This document shows, in pieces, positions 43,630 through 55,186 of a stretch of DNA of 64,000 bases (positions are counted from its first letter, which is position 1; each line of letters starts with the position of its first letter). The notes beneath the pieces are model-generated. The model was not told the DNA's origin, did not search any database, and saw only the letters and a list, made by a program, of their open reading frames with translations. The DNA comes from Pisolithus tinctorius (Eukaryota; Basidiomycota; Agaricomycetes; Boletales; Pisolithaceae): NCBI GenBank assembly GCA_024663395.1, contig JANFAH010000003.1:3782001-3846000 (forward strand), in the 5' to 3' direction. A program made the position numbers and the translations under genes.

Positions 43630-45302
43630 TCACAGTGGCACTGCAGCGCAAATGGTGTATTTGAGCCACCCAGATGTAGGGTCGCCATGGAGCACGTCGT
43701 ATTCAACCGGTAGAGGCTGAGTATGCACTTCAAAGGCGCACTTGCGACACGTGGATACTCGAGTCTTCAGGTGATAACCACTTGGTGGATGAGGGTCCAG
43801 CTTTGATCGTGCCCATGGACGGATGGCACCACAATTCAGGCACCCCATGGATAGAGATGTGCCCCATGGGCGCCGATGGCTGTGGTACCATGAGTACCTG
43901 TATATGGCGAGGAGAGGGGCGGCAGTGAGTGGGGCAGGGCTAAGTAACCATGGCGCCCTTGGCAATCCTAGGCCTGAAAGATGAAAGAGCATCACGTCAG
44001 TGTGCATCCGAAGTTCGAGTGAGACGTCGAGTAGGTCATGGATAACATTCTCCAGGGCATGTCCTTCAATCAAGACTTTGACGCCGTACGACACGATGAA
44101 AATTTTGACGACCGCGTTGAGGAAATTCTTGGCAGTGAACGCGACCGTATACTCTGGCTGGAGTCTTGGCAACAGTTAGTAAGGTTCTTTATAGATCAAT
44201 CATCAATAACTGACTGCGCGATAGATTGCTTCAACGCCGCTAATGATTGTTCAAAGGAAACCACGGGGCCACAAGTCAACATAAACAGCGTAGAACCAGT
44301 AGACCATGTTTTGCAGGGGGGAAGTGAACAGGCATTTCATGAACTGGAACGGATGAGAGAGAAAGTAACCTCCTCATGTCAGTCACATACCTCGCCAACC
44401 TCCATTGCAACATCCTCACCACTCTCACCCTTCCCTGCAAACAGGTCGCCGCGGGTGACTTCGCTATGGACAGTAATGAATATGATCTTGCGCTTGAAGG
44501 CGTACGCGCCCAACTTTTCACCCAGTTTTTTGATCCTCATACTCCACCGACTAAACTTTCGATCCGTACCAAAATCGAAGATTACTTTTTGATACAGAAG
44601 GGAGTCGCTTGTGTGATATTCCTCGATGGTCGTGTTGAGGAGCGATGGCAACGAACCTTGAATTTCCACTCCTGTGCAGACGAGCTCAAGAATAAGGGTG
44701 GACTCAGCACACACTTGAGACTTAGATGCCCTTTCACAAATCCCCGAGATGATGACTGGCTTATCCAACATGGGAATTCTCTTCCCAAGTACTGTGCGCG
44801 TGAATGGCTTGGACTCACGTCAGCTCTATTCAGATTGTGAATGACGAATTACTCACAAAGTACGAATGTAGCTCTTTGCAGCTTCGCACCACCCTCTTCG
44901 AGTTCGTGGCAACTGGGACACTGGAAGTCTATGTCTTCGGCGCGGGCCTTGTCCGTGAGCCACTGCGCTAATCCTAAGCAGGGGTCGCACACGACGCGAG
45001 GACAGGAATAGCACTCGAATAAGTATTTAGCTCCATTGTGGCAAAGGTAGCAATACTACTTATCGTGTTAGCAGTGATAGGAGGATGGACCTATAGTACA
45101 TACCCGGTTACGCCACTCCTCAGCCAGAGGGGACTGTCCCCGAGAGGATGGAACGGATGTCAACTGAACTCAGTGTTGAGGCCTTTGAGGTGGACCGCAC
45201 GGATGCACGTCGGATGGGGGTGGCACGAGCAGCGCGAATGATTTGCACTCGCGGCGCGGTACCGGACGTGGTTTTCTTCGCGTTCTGCCTTGTTCTGGCC
45301 AT
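43630..45302 (-). pseudogene. Zinc-binding protein of an Agaricomycete family with a histone H3-like N-terminus, probably decayed
   Basis: Exon 1 (from 45302) starts MARTRQNAKKTTSGTAPR, close to the histone H3 tail. Exon 2 (45055-44857) has a cysteine cluster: CYLCHNGAKYLFECYSCPRV then VCDPCL and FQCPSCHE, a RING- or PHD-like zinc finger. Exon 3 (44791-44391) runs LGKRIPMLDKPVIISG, QVCAESTLILELV, KVIFDFGTDRKFSRW and RKIIFITVHSEVTRGDLF; its phase with exon 2 is correct. Later parts are VYWFYA and VVSFEQSLAALKQSIAQ, in different frames (about 44310-44200), and LQPEYTVAFTAKNF, HALENVIHDLLD and MHTDVMLFHLSG. The end is a zinc ribbon (CLNCGAIRPWA ... CRKCAFE) and SGWLKYTIC (43650). Frame is lost in exon 1 (TGA before the GTATGT donor) and near 44270. 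The function of the family is unknown. Confidence 0.65.
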
Positions 45303-45687
45303 GGATAGTTCCTTAACAAAATGTTGATGCGTGACGTGCTAACTTGCAACACAAGGTGCAAATTCTAATATTGCTGTTTCAGGAAAAGTTTGCCGTGAGA
45401 GAAAAACTTCAAAATTGCCGCCACCACCCAGTCACCTAGTGGTCAGCTCAGAATCGACATAGCTCACGAACTACGCAAGCTATCAACAAAGTTCCAGCAG
45501 ATCTAGATTCCTGGGAGGTAGGCGCAGGGCACCATACAAATTTTTTGGAATTTCACCGTTCCGTTCTCGCAGTCAATTCACCCCCTTCCAAAGTGAAAAT
45601 TCAATCTCCCGCACCAAGTATCATAATCCCCGCACGCAGCCCACCATTTCAGCAACGTCTAGCCAAGACAGAGGGTGCTACACCTGT
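45303..45687. other. Intergenic, no gene recognised
   Basis: Presumed 5' flank of the minus-strand zinc-binding gene and 5' flank of the plus-strand transposase relic. Confidence 0.4.
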
Positions 45688-46400
45688 GTGGACATTCCGC
45701 AAGGCAAACTCATCACAGAGGACCTTGGATGGGTGATCGTGCACATGTACTATGTGTGCCATCTCTTACTAACCGAAATCAGTCATTTACCTTCGTTATC
45801 TGTGCGCGCAATCCGTAACCTTTTGGAGAATCACTGTCAAACAGGCCATGTCAAATCTAGTCAACCAAAGGCTCGAGAGGGTATTCTGAGTGATGATGAA
45901 ATTCAGGTTAGTTGTTTACACCGTCAATGTAGGCTAGTTATTGACTAGCCTCAGTTTATTGAAGGGTGTTTAGAGCACTCTCCAGATGCATACCTGGATG
46001 AGCTTCAGGTACAGCTACAAGAAGCTATGGGACGTCGTGTATCGAGGACGACAATCAATGGTGCACTGAGGAAACTAAACTACACGTACAAGAGGGTAAG
46101 TAAAGCTTATTGGTTAATCAAGGATGGTCCTTGAAGCTTGAAGTTCCATTTAGCTCTCGGAAACTGCACTGGAACGTAGTGACACACATTGACTGCAATA
46201 CATGTTTAGGATTGGATCAAGATATGACGCTGAACAACTTGTATTCGTAGATGAGAGTGCCTTTGACCGTCGCACTGCTTATAGGCGATATGGGTGGGCT
46301 GTGAAAGGTCGAAGAGCACATAGAACGTCTTTCTATGTGCGAGGCAAAAGGTAGGGTAATGTGCATTCGATGTTCACTCATTTTTGACATTTATTAGGTA
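45688..46400 (+). pseudogene. Tc1/mariner-like DDE transposase, 5' part only
   Basis: Plus-strand exons read a helix-turn-helix-like start (about 45780-45905), then FIEGCLEHSPDAYLDELQVQ with VSRTTINGALRKLNYTYKR (45955-46095). After an intron-like gap comes EQLVFVDESAFDRRT with YGWAVKGRRAHRTSFYVRGK (46232-46351). The FVDESAF motif corresponds to the first catalytic aspartate of DDE_3-type transposases, and EHSPDxYLDELQ is typical of the fungal group. The second and third acidic residues are missing, since homology ends near 46400. A truncated, inactive element is inferred. Confidence 0.72.
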
Positions 46401-46845
46401 CTCGATTTCAGGAAGAGAGAACAAATAAAATGAGTCATTGACATTGACAAGGAACTTGACCGGATCCGGTAGGTGAAGCAGAGGATCTCCTAAGCGTGGC
46501 ATGAGTGACATTCGAAACTCAACGACCGGAGGAGGCCATTCTTGCCTTGAAACACTGTCGAAACCTGACGGATAGAGCGAGCGATGCAGCACAGACGACC
46601 GACACGAGTATGGGTTAAGTAAGTTTGTCACTGAAGAGGAAAGTGGGCGTGGGCGGCAATGCACGGGAACTTCGAGCAATAACTCCCACCAGTAAACCTG
46701 TAGACCGACAAGCAGCTATTCGAGGTCTGAGCATGTAACGAAACATAACAACTTTATTTTGCGAAAACAGGTGCGGTTTAGAAGGTAAGATATGGTACAT
46801 AGGAGGATATTTTTTGTTCAAAGCATGGAAGTCACGAAAATGTAG
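46401..46845. other. No gene recognised
   Basis: Short open frames only; the junction with the truncated transposase lies at its left end. Confidence 0.35.
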
Positions 46846-47985
46846 TTACGTTGTTAGCACAGGGGTGAGGACACGAGTTCCTCCACTGCCAGCCTGATGG
46901 AGCCTCTCCATTCCCTTCGTCAATGCACTGATGAAAACCTCCATTGGCACTTCATCAATCAGATCGGCTCCCACCACCAATGATCTCAGTACCTCCAAGG
47001 CCTCCTCCAACTCCGTCAATCCCAACAAGGTATTGGAAACATACCGGGTAGCAAGAGTACGGTAGCGTGTAACCTCCTGGAGTGACCTAAGCTGAGAATC
47101 CAACCTTGCCATTCGCTGTCGGTTTAGCCCCAGGAACGTGAGGAGTTCAGCAAGGACTTCAGACCGCTCTGCTATCAAAATGCTGTTCTCTGTTGCTACC
47201 AGGTCGCGGACAGCATCAAGGTGGGCTTCAATGCCATTTAGAGAGCCTTGGACCTGGACGACTCGACGTATCAGGGCTGATAATCCAAGCTGGAACTGAA
47301 ATAACGTCTGCTGAAATGCCTGGGAAATGCGAACATCTGACGCAGAGCATTCATTTGAATGGAGAGAATTGCCAATCACGTAGCAATACGCAGAAAGTGT
47401 TGAAACGGGCGAAATGCGATGATGAAGGAGATCCAGCAGGTTTTCATTAACTGACAGCACGCTGTTTAGAAAGAATCAGAAATTGCTCATATGCTAATAT
47501 GCTTTCACCCACACGTCCACAGTTCCCCGAACTTGAGCGAAAAGCTTCTGGAGACCCCGTACGACTTCTTTTGTTTCAACAGCGACAGCAGTCAACTCTC
47601 CCGCCAGTACAGCACGAGAACTCAAGGAGCTGCTCTTCACCAGAATAACAAGGTCGCCAATAGATAGGTGAGCTTCAGTCAGACTTTGGACGATGGGCAT
47701 GACCTCGTTTGTGCTTGAAAGGAGATCTTCAAGACCACCAAATTCTGTCTGGATCGCCGCGACGTAGCGAGTGGCATCTGGAGCATGCACAAAGGACGCC
47801 ACAGCTCTGCAAACACCAGTTTCATAAAACCATCCGACGCTGCATACCCCACGAATGCCGTAGAATGTAAGCCTCTGTACCTGGGTGATGATGGGCCAAA
47901 AGAGGTAACCAGCGAGGAGGAGGTATTTGAACGGGATCATAGGGAAGAATAAAACGAGAACAGGAAAGTAGCGTTGCAGATTCAT
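46846..47985 (-). CDS. Membrane-anchored helical protein, unknown function
   Basis: Exon 1 is 47985-47513 from ATG (MNLQRYFPVLVLFFPMIPF); exon 2 is 47461-46846. The 51-nt intron has GTGGGT and CAG borders, and the total of 1089 nt gives 362 aa in phase. A hydrophobic segment at residues 6-35 (VLVLFFPMIPFKYLLLAGYL then FWPII) would anchor the protein. The rest is rich in Leu, Glu, Ala and Val with heptad character (LNRQRMARLDSQLRSLQEV, LTELEEALEVLRSLVVG). Similar anchored helical proteins are repeated in mushroom genomes as I recall. No enzyme motif and no break are seen. Confidence 0.65.
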
Positions 47986-49165
47986 GCCAGAAAGGATAGT
48001 CGCGAAGAGGCACAATGAGAATTGAGAGAGCTGTTACACGACGAAGTGGAGAGAAGCCGAAAGCGGGTGAATTGAAGAAAGTAGGAGAGAGACACCATCG
48101 CGCAAACACAAAGGGGTGGCGAGATTGAGACCACGTGACTTTAACTAGAGCAATGAATATTACGTCCAATGAAATCTTCAAGTCTGAAACCTCGTAGCTC
48201 ATAGACCTTGTATGCATGTCAGCATGATCAGAGTGTATGACCAAGGTCTACGTTCTCGTCATTCATAAGCAGTGTGCGGTGTGAGTGAACGGTTCCGTCA
48301 CTCACCAACAGAAATCCTCACAAGATACCGCCCATGGGATCTGAGAACATGCTGAGAATATGCACCGAAAATTAAAAAGAGAGCATATCCTGCCCGCCGC
48401 GATATCTGAGATCCACGCCTTTCCCCCCATTTACGTCAGTATCGAGGGGTCCCGTTACATGGGACTACGAGTACGCACTCATGACAAAGTAATCCAACCT
48501 ACTCCAAATTGCTCGCTGAGTTTACATCAAATCTCATGTTTCTTGACGGCTCTCTGGCCCACAACTCACAATATACCCTGAACGACACGGTCACAGTCAC
48601 TAAAGTTTTACGGGTCTGGAAGAAGCGGAAAAGATCCCCACAGATAGGTCCCGAGACCTATGGGCAGGGGTCACGGTGGGGACACCGAGGAGTGAGTGGT
48701 GCAGGCATTAGGTACGAAGGGAAGGGTGCCTCGGGTGTATCGAGAGGGATGGTATACGTTGAGGTTGAAGGTGAATGGACCTTGAGGAGGATGGATAGCG
48801 ACGCACATGTAGTGTCGGGTCAGATTGGGCTGTAGGGTAAGAGGCGTCTGAACACACCATATGCACGGAATGGCTCAGCGGTTGCCTTGAGTCGTCTTGT
48901 TACGCCTTGGGCCGCTCGGAATTGCTCTTGAAGTATGCCACTGTGCCGGACGTGGGAGGTGTGCTACGGAGTGAGCCGGAGAGACTGTGAGACCAGAATG
49001 GTCGAAACGAGTCGGCATCTGCACTACATGCACAATATCGCTGTGCAGGGCATTCGAATGGTCTTGGCGCACACAGAATGGCTTGGGGTAGTTGTGGGAA
49101 GATGCTGGAGGCAGGGGGTGCACTACGGAAGGATGGTAATCGATGAAGCGCAAACGAGAGGCCAA
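47986..49165. other. No gene recognised
   Basis: Open frames at 48509-48835 (plus) and 48875-49267 (minus) have no recognisable motif. The right direct repeat begins at 49166. Confidence 0.35.
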
Positions 49166-50822
49166 GTTGGTCGCGTTTGCGTTCTTTGGAGAGGTTCTGG
49201 TGTACGGCGATGTTGACGATGGTCCCGGTGGTCGTTCCTGGGGGTAGCAGAACAGATGGAAACTCAATTAGATGAGCCCGTCCGCCTATAAATATCTGTA
49301 ATAGAGCAAATCTGATATGAGCATTCCCGAAGGAAATGAAACTTGTTTCGTACCGCGAGTTGACGATCTCAGGCTCCAGAGTACACGCCGCAATAGGGTG
49401 TTCGATTTCCTCGACCTCTGAATTCTACACTGAGACGGATCCGTGTCGAACCTGCGTCGGACCACGGAAGAATCTGGTAAGATTGAGACCATCCGAATCA
49501 AATCCGAGGCGGACACGAACCTCAGCAGGATCTCCCTCGAATCTGCTTAAAATCTGAGCGTTCTTGCCACATCCGTCACAAACGTTTTTTTTTGCAGCGC
49601 AACAAGAAAATATTGATATCGATGTTGATGAGAAAATAAGTCCATACAAGCTAACCGACCACAGTACGTCATGCGTGTTCAAATCTTGGCAGCTTCTAAT
49701 ACTAACTCTGCAGGATCGTTGAAACCGCTGGCCGACATCTGTCGCCCGTTTCACTGAGCCTTACTTGTGATACCGTTGGCCGACATCTGTCGCCCATATC
49801 ACGGAGTAAGTGTTCACGATTTCTCAGCTCGTTGAAACAGTTGGCCAACATCTGTTGCGCGTTTCTGTGAGCTGGTGCTTATGCACCCAAACCTCCTCGA
49901 CCTGCTCGTGAAACTGTTGGCTGACATCTGTCACCCATATCATGTAGTAGCTTTTCGTGGGTTTCTTTACTTGTTGAAACAATTGGCCAACGTCTGTTGC
50001 CATGTTTCACTGAGCAGGTACTCACCCACCCCGACCCGCTCGCCCTGCTCATGAGACCGTTTGGCAGACATCTGTCGCCCGTATCATGTAGTAGGTCTTC
50101 GTGGTTTCACTGCTTGTTGAAACAGTTGACCAGCGGCTGTTGTCCGTTTCACCCTACTCATTGAAACCGTTGGCTCACATCGCTCTCGTCCGTGTCCTCC
50201 TCGGCCTCGTCCTCCCACTCCCACTCACATTCTTACTCCCAGGCCCTGACCGTCTCGTCCATCACCGCACTCACAGGCTCGACAATCCCACACGCCTCCT
50301 CAACTTCCAACCCACAATCACAATCACACAAACAATCCCACGCCCATTCTCAACCCCACCCTCATCCTACCGATAACCGCATCTCCAGCGATGACTCAGA
50401 TCTTGCAACCATGCTTGAAGGCATCTCTCTCTGGCGCTGCTCCTGCCAAAAATGGCGGTCCCTCGATCCCAGTACATCCACCGATACCACTGACGCATCG
50501 AGCACCATCGCCAACAGGCAGCGAAGTAGTAGCGGGTGCACCCCCGAAAAACGATCCCGCGCAGCCTCTCTGTTCAGCGCGCGTCTCAACGCGTCAACCG
50601 ATAACATCTCCCTCTCATCCACCATGCCCTTCAGCTTATCTATGACATTCTGACTCCTGCCCCCTAATGTGCTACGTCCAGGTGCCAACAACTACGACCA
50701 AGAAGCCTATATCCAGGACCAGGTCTCGAACCCAGCGTTTCAACGGTATCCGGTCCAGCTCGTACAGCTCTCATCCAGGGTCGGCGCCGCAACTCGCTCC
50801 TTTGGCACGTATACCCTCTCCC
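49166..50822. repeat. Long direct repeat, right copy (partner 34106-35758)
   Basis: Nearly identical to the left copy over its full length. Examples of differences are GAGGTTCTGG against GATGTTCTGG at the start, CCGCAATAGG against CTGCATAGG near 49390, and several 1-3 bp indels in the Ser/His-rich coding relic (50245-50530). Flanks on both sides are unrelated to those of the left copy. Confidence 0.9.
49719..50153. repeat. Array of seven imperfect hairpins, right copy
   Basis: Same seven units and spacing as in the left array, with one visible base difference (GTTGCGCGTTTC against GTTGCGTGTTTC in unit 3). All inner and outer arm pairs are preserved. Confidence 0.85.
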
Positions 50823-51937
50823 AATCTTCGTTGCGCACGCTCTCACGACTTTCCCATCATCATCCTTGCACGATGCCACCTACCGGATCGAAGGTAATCG
50901 CACCTCTCTGGAGGCTATCGGCGCTCTGTATGAGGCACGTGTTCCCCCGGTGCCAATCGTACACGTCGGCAAGCTCTTCGACAAGCAGACGTTCCTGCAA
51001 ACCGGCGCGAGGGATGAACCTGCACGGGTTGAGATAATTGTCTCGGTAAGGACGTCCCAGAGAACGCCACCACTGGCACTAAAGCGTGGGAGGGACATAC
51101 GTGGCTTTTCCGTGCAGTCCTCATCATGCTACAAAAGTTTGCAGATCAAGACGGTTTATTGGGGAGCACAGTGCTAAGCATGACACCTACGGCCATTCCA
51201 TTGGGTCTCCTCCGGGTGCAGTACTTACTGGCAGCTGAAGGTCCTGTGTTATTTATTTGACAGATTTTTGACGGCGGCTGCCGCACAGCACCGCTGGCTA
51301 TGAAGTATGATGGGGTAGATTAGTGAGGCCATGCGCAATCTCGGGTAAACAAGGTGCCTGCCGTGCAAAACGGCCTTATTCTAGTACTACAAGGGGTTGC
51401 ATTTTGCTCAGTGGGCAATTATGGTAACTCGAAGAATGCCGTCCGGGCTCGGCATAAACCTAGCTTGCGACTTAGCTGGGGTGCAATCGCGAGACCACAC
51501 CGAAGAGATCAGAGAGCATTCGAAAGTAACAAGCAAGCTACGCAGATACCGCACCAGTTGCCTCTAGATCTTCCACGGCCGTATTGCACCTCAACTGGCT
51601 CCCTCTCAAGCTCGACCCTCCACTGCACATCCCGAACCCACAGACGTTTGACGGTCGGAATTCATGCTTCTGCTCGTGTTAGAGGGCCGTTCGGGTAGTC
51701 TGCGGTCAGACGAGGTTGGGAACAGGTTGCTAGGAAGCGGTGGAGGCGCAAGGGGAAGAGGGTTGCATGTGAGATTTTTTGCGGGGAGGGTGGTTCTATA
51801 GCGCATTCACATCTAGTTTTCATCCATACAATATCCATCGAGTAAGATGTTCACGGATAACCAACTCATTCATATACTATCTGCAAAGCACAAGATTGAC
51901 AGTAGGCGATCCCAGCAAGCATCCCTTCGTATCCTCT
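50823..51937. other. Gene fragment of unknown family, then no gene
   Basis: The plus strand at 50866-51050 keeps an open frame (NRTSLEAIGALYEARVPPVP, GKLFDKQTFLQT) and is followed by a GTAAGG donor-like site. It may be an exon of a gene fused to the repeat. From 51180 to 51937 nothing is recognised. Confidence 0.3.
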
Positions 51938-52597
51938 TCAAGTATCACCGATGAATGAATCCAACACAGGCACCAATTGGACCCGACTTGCTGCAAGCAC
52001 CCCTCGCGTTTCCCGAGCAACAGCACTCAGCCCGTCCAACAGTCCATGCAGAGTAAAGACTGGTACGGGCGCACTTGTGGCCATGTTGCGGCATGTGGGA
52101 CAAGTGCGCTGTGAAGATGGACGTCTTTCCACCTGCTTTGCGAAGAAACTCTCCAGGCATGAACAACAGTAGGTGTGTCCGCAGTCAGGTAACCTATGGT
52201 CATAGTGTTGCGTTAGTGCAACTGGTCCATGGATCGATAATGACTCACGTGAGTGGTTGGCAAAGCAGGCCAAGGCATATGGCGCAGGACAAGTCACTGC
52301 TCAGCCGTAGCAAATATCTGAAAACAATCCATCAGTGGCTTCATACTCGATCGGCAGAATACAACCATTACCTTCTGGATAGCCTCCCAAAAATTGTTTT
52401 CTAGTAGTAGCGAGCTCCCGGCGCAACGCTGTGTTGTGATCCATCTGAATCTCGCATGTGCGAGCAGACCTGAGTTGTAAATCATAACAAAATGGGAGAC
52501 GAACCAGCGGTCCGATGATGGAAATCGTCTTTGTTCCAGGCTCTGCAGGCTGAAGGGCATCGTGGGAAATAACAACGAAGCCTTCATCGTCATCCAT
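51938..52597 (-). CDS. RING-finger protein, probable E3 ubiquitin ligase, one unresolved join
   Basis: Exon 1 is 52597-52372 (MDDDEGFVVISHDALQPAEP ... ALRRELATTRKQFLGGYPEG), exon 2 52317-52249 and exon 3 52193-51938; introns are 54 and 55 nt. Exons 2 and 3 join in phase and make a C3HC4 RING: DLSCAICLGLLCQP, LPDCGHTYCCSC, and RTCPTCRN. A short C-terminal tail ends DSFIGDT. Exon 1 joins exon 2 one base out of phase (551 nt in total), so either a base has been lost, or another start or splice site is used. RING proteins of this layout usually have a coiled coil before the RING; exon 1 is short for that. Confidence 0.6.
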
Positions 52598-53193
52598 CCT
52601 GAGTCAGGGTTTGGGGGTCGTGCTTTATTTATGTAGCGGTTAAGGCTTCTTACAGTCGGAATATAAGAGTGAGCATCTGGGGAGGTTGTATGCGAGTCGC
52701 ATTCTGCCTTTAAGCATCGTCATCGCACTGTTGAAGCTTCATTTGACCTGGAATACGACCACAAATTTCAGTGCACCAACCCAACAAAGGGGGTCATAAC
52801 AACAAACGACATCCTTGATACGAAGTCCAACAAAGCCTCTTTATCATCCCCTGCTGAGCTAGATCACAGCAAGGGACAGCTGGCGAGATTACTCACACAG
52901 TGAACCGGCGGAACACGTAAGATGGAAGAGGAGACACCAAAAATATCACAGTGAACAGTACAAGATCTGCAAAAACGTCGAATTGCGGCTGAGTTTTTCA
53001 ATACCCAGAAGCACTCTGATTCATGGACGGAGACGAGGTTTATGACAAACTAACGTTAGCGAAAGCCCCGATGTTTGGACATCCCGCCGGCCCAGGTCCA
53101 GTCACAGGGTTGAAACGTTGAAAGATGGAGCCACATGTAAAGTTGTTGCGGCACCATTAATGTACCTATAAAGGGATCCCCAGTGAAAGAATC
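52598..53193. other. No gene recognised
   Basis: 5' flanks of divergent genes (RING on minus, low-complexity gene on plus). Nothing else is seen. Confidence 0.35.
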
Positions 53194-54809
53194 ATGAAAG
53201 AAAATGGTCACTACGAGCAGTGTTCTTTCTGTCAACATGCTTTATCCCTCCCATATCAATGGTGTGGCCCCGTCATGCCCATTCGCCACTCCAGGTTTAG
53301 ACGACACCGGGTTCAAAAAGTCCATGCCTCCAAGTCGAGTGGGAGCCTCTCCTTGTTAGTCGCCCTTACCTATCGTCGTTCGTTGCTTGTGATTATTCAA
53401 TACCCTCGTGGCCTCCTTTCTGGTAAAGGTATGATAGTGCCAGAGAAGCCCATCACATTCTTTGTAGATATTCCTCCTCGGCCTGGCGTCACTCTCGAGT
53501 GCGATGTAAGGCTAGATGCCACCCGTTAGTAACTCATCCTTAACATCTTGATAGGACGTCCCCATCTTTCGCCAACTGTTCCCGGTTCGTCGGCAGCGTT
53601 CCAAACTGCACCTCAACCCCCCAAGCGTAGCAAGGCAAGTGGCAAGTTTCGTGTTCAGGTCTTCTCGTACTAACCCTCGTCACCGCAGCTATATCACTTC
53701 TGTTGCCCGCCGTCGCTTAGGTCGATCTAATTCGTCTAAGTATCTAGTTGACAAACATTCAAATATTCGGTGAGTCTTTCTTCCCGACGCAGGTCTGATT
53801 TGCTCACACAACTGCAGTGCGATGGATGCAGAACTCAAGAATCAACTTCAGACTAGTCTCCAACGTCAGTCCAGCAGGCTGGATCCTGCTAAAACCCATT
53901 CAACAGAACCAAAACGTGTGTGCCATCCTGCCCACACCCCCACTCCTGTCGTTGCTGTCGAACGTGTTGCCCCTACCACGTTGAACCAGGACCCTCCTTC
54001 CATGACTTCTTCAGAGAAGCCTTCCGAATCCATGGCCTTCGATAATTCGAGCGCCGCAATCCATCCCCCGAGTTCCCGATCAAGCCAACCAATACATCTG
54101 GTTTCACCATCAGCTCCTGCTTGCTGGTATCGACCATATACAGTTGCCGGAGGGGGAGAGAGGGCTTTCTAGGGTCTGTCCTTCGGCGAGGGACACTTAT
54201 AATCCAACAGCCACTCGTTTGCCTACTCCCACCCATCCAGCTCAGCAGCCACATAGCCCCGCAGTCGCCCCATCCAGCCTCCCTCGTAAACCAGCAACCT
54301 CATCGTTTTTGTCTGGCGAAACCCAAACTAGGTCTGATAATATAGCTTCAGCCATTCCAATAACCCCTCAGTTATATCCGAACCACCCTGATTCCCGGAT
54401 ACCAATTCCGGTCACCGCCACTACCGCTGCGGTCGTGAGCTGGCCATTAAAGCGCACGCAGAAGGCCATCAGGAAGCAAAAGGAGTATGTAACCTTCTAC
54501 AGGTCCTTTTCAGGGGGACCGTTGAACTTACCTCCTTGCGTCCCGGAGGCCTATGAACATCCTTGGAGAATTGCAGACCTATATGTTCACCACAATCAAA
54601 CCGAGGGCACATTCCAGGTCTGGATCAGGTCTGAAACGGGGTGGGTCAAAGCAGCGGTGGATACCCACCATCCAACACTGTCCGATTATCGCCTCAAGTT
54701 GTTGGACAATGGTGAACCGTCCTGGGTTCTCAGAAAGACGATGGTCACTGACAGGGGGAGGGCGAAGAGGAAGCAAGAAGCCCTGACGATTATGAAGCCT
54801 GATATGTAA
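53194..54809 (+). CDS. Ser/Pro/Thr-rich protein with conserved C-terminal segment, unknown
   Basis: A first open part (53194-53529) reads QYPRGLLSGKGMIVP and PITFFVDIPPRPGVTL. Introns near 53530-53550 and 53770-53820 are likely (GTGAGT donor and CAG). A long Ser/Pro/Thr-rich part follows (53822-54172), then in another frame TATRLPTPTHPAQQP to RTQKAIRKQKEYVTF. The conserved-looking end is AYEHPWRIADLYVHHNQTEG then FQVWIRSETGWVKAA and SWVLRKT (54545-54740), ending at 54809. The frame changes in a G-rich stretch near 54150-54165, possibly an indel. The C-terminal motif recurs in mushroom proteins of unknown role, by recollection. Confidence 0.45.
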
Positions 54810-55186
54810 TTCACCTAGCTTAGGGAACTATTGAGCACGGTCCATAATGGCTAAGTAAGACGGTCCTGGAAGTAACTGCGGAAACGGGAATTCTGTCCTG
54901 TATCGATCTGTTGGTACAGCAGCCGGGCCCGAGTGTTGGTGTATTCCGAGGCAATATCCGAAATTCAAACCCAGGACAACTTTAATTCGCTCACACTTCA
55001 TCGTCGCTGTCAGGCTCCTACATAATCTCGTTCCCCATGTTGTAGGGCACGAGTTTCATGTTGGAGGCAAAAAACATGTGGGTTCAGTCGCGCATTCGTG
55101 CTCTACAACGTCTGGTGCACTTCGTAGAGAAGGGAGGTAGGTCAGGTCGCGTGCATAGATTGGGTTTGTAGTAGATATCGTGTACG
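54810..55186. other. Flank containing the left 55-bp inverted repeat
   Basis: No gene. The left arm of the inverted repeat is 54930-54984. Confidence 0.5.

Noticed and set aside
34106..50822. LTR retrotransposon with 1.65-kb LTRs
   Set aside because: No gag, reverse transcriptase, integrase, primer-binding site or polypurine tract was seen between the repeats. The copies contain part of an ordinary gene relic that continues outside the left copy.
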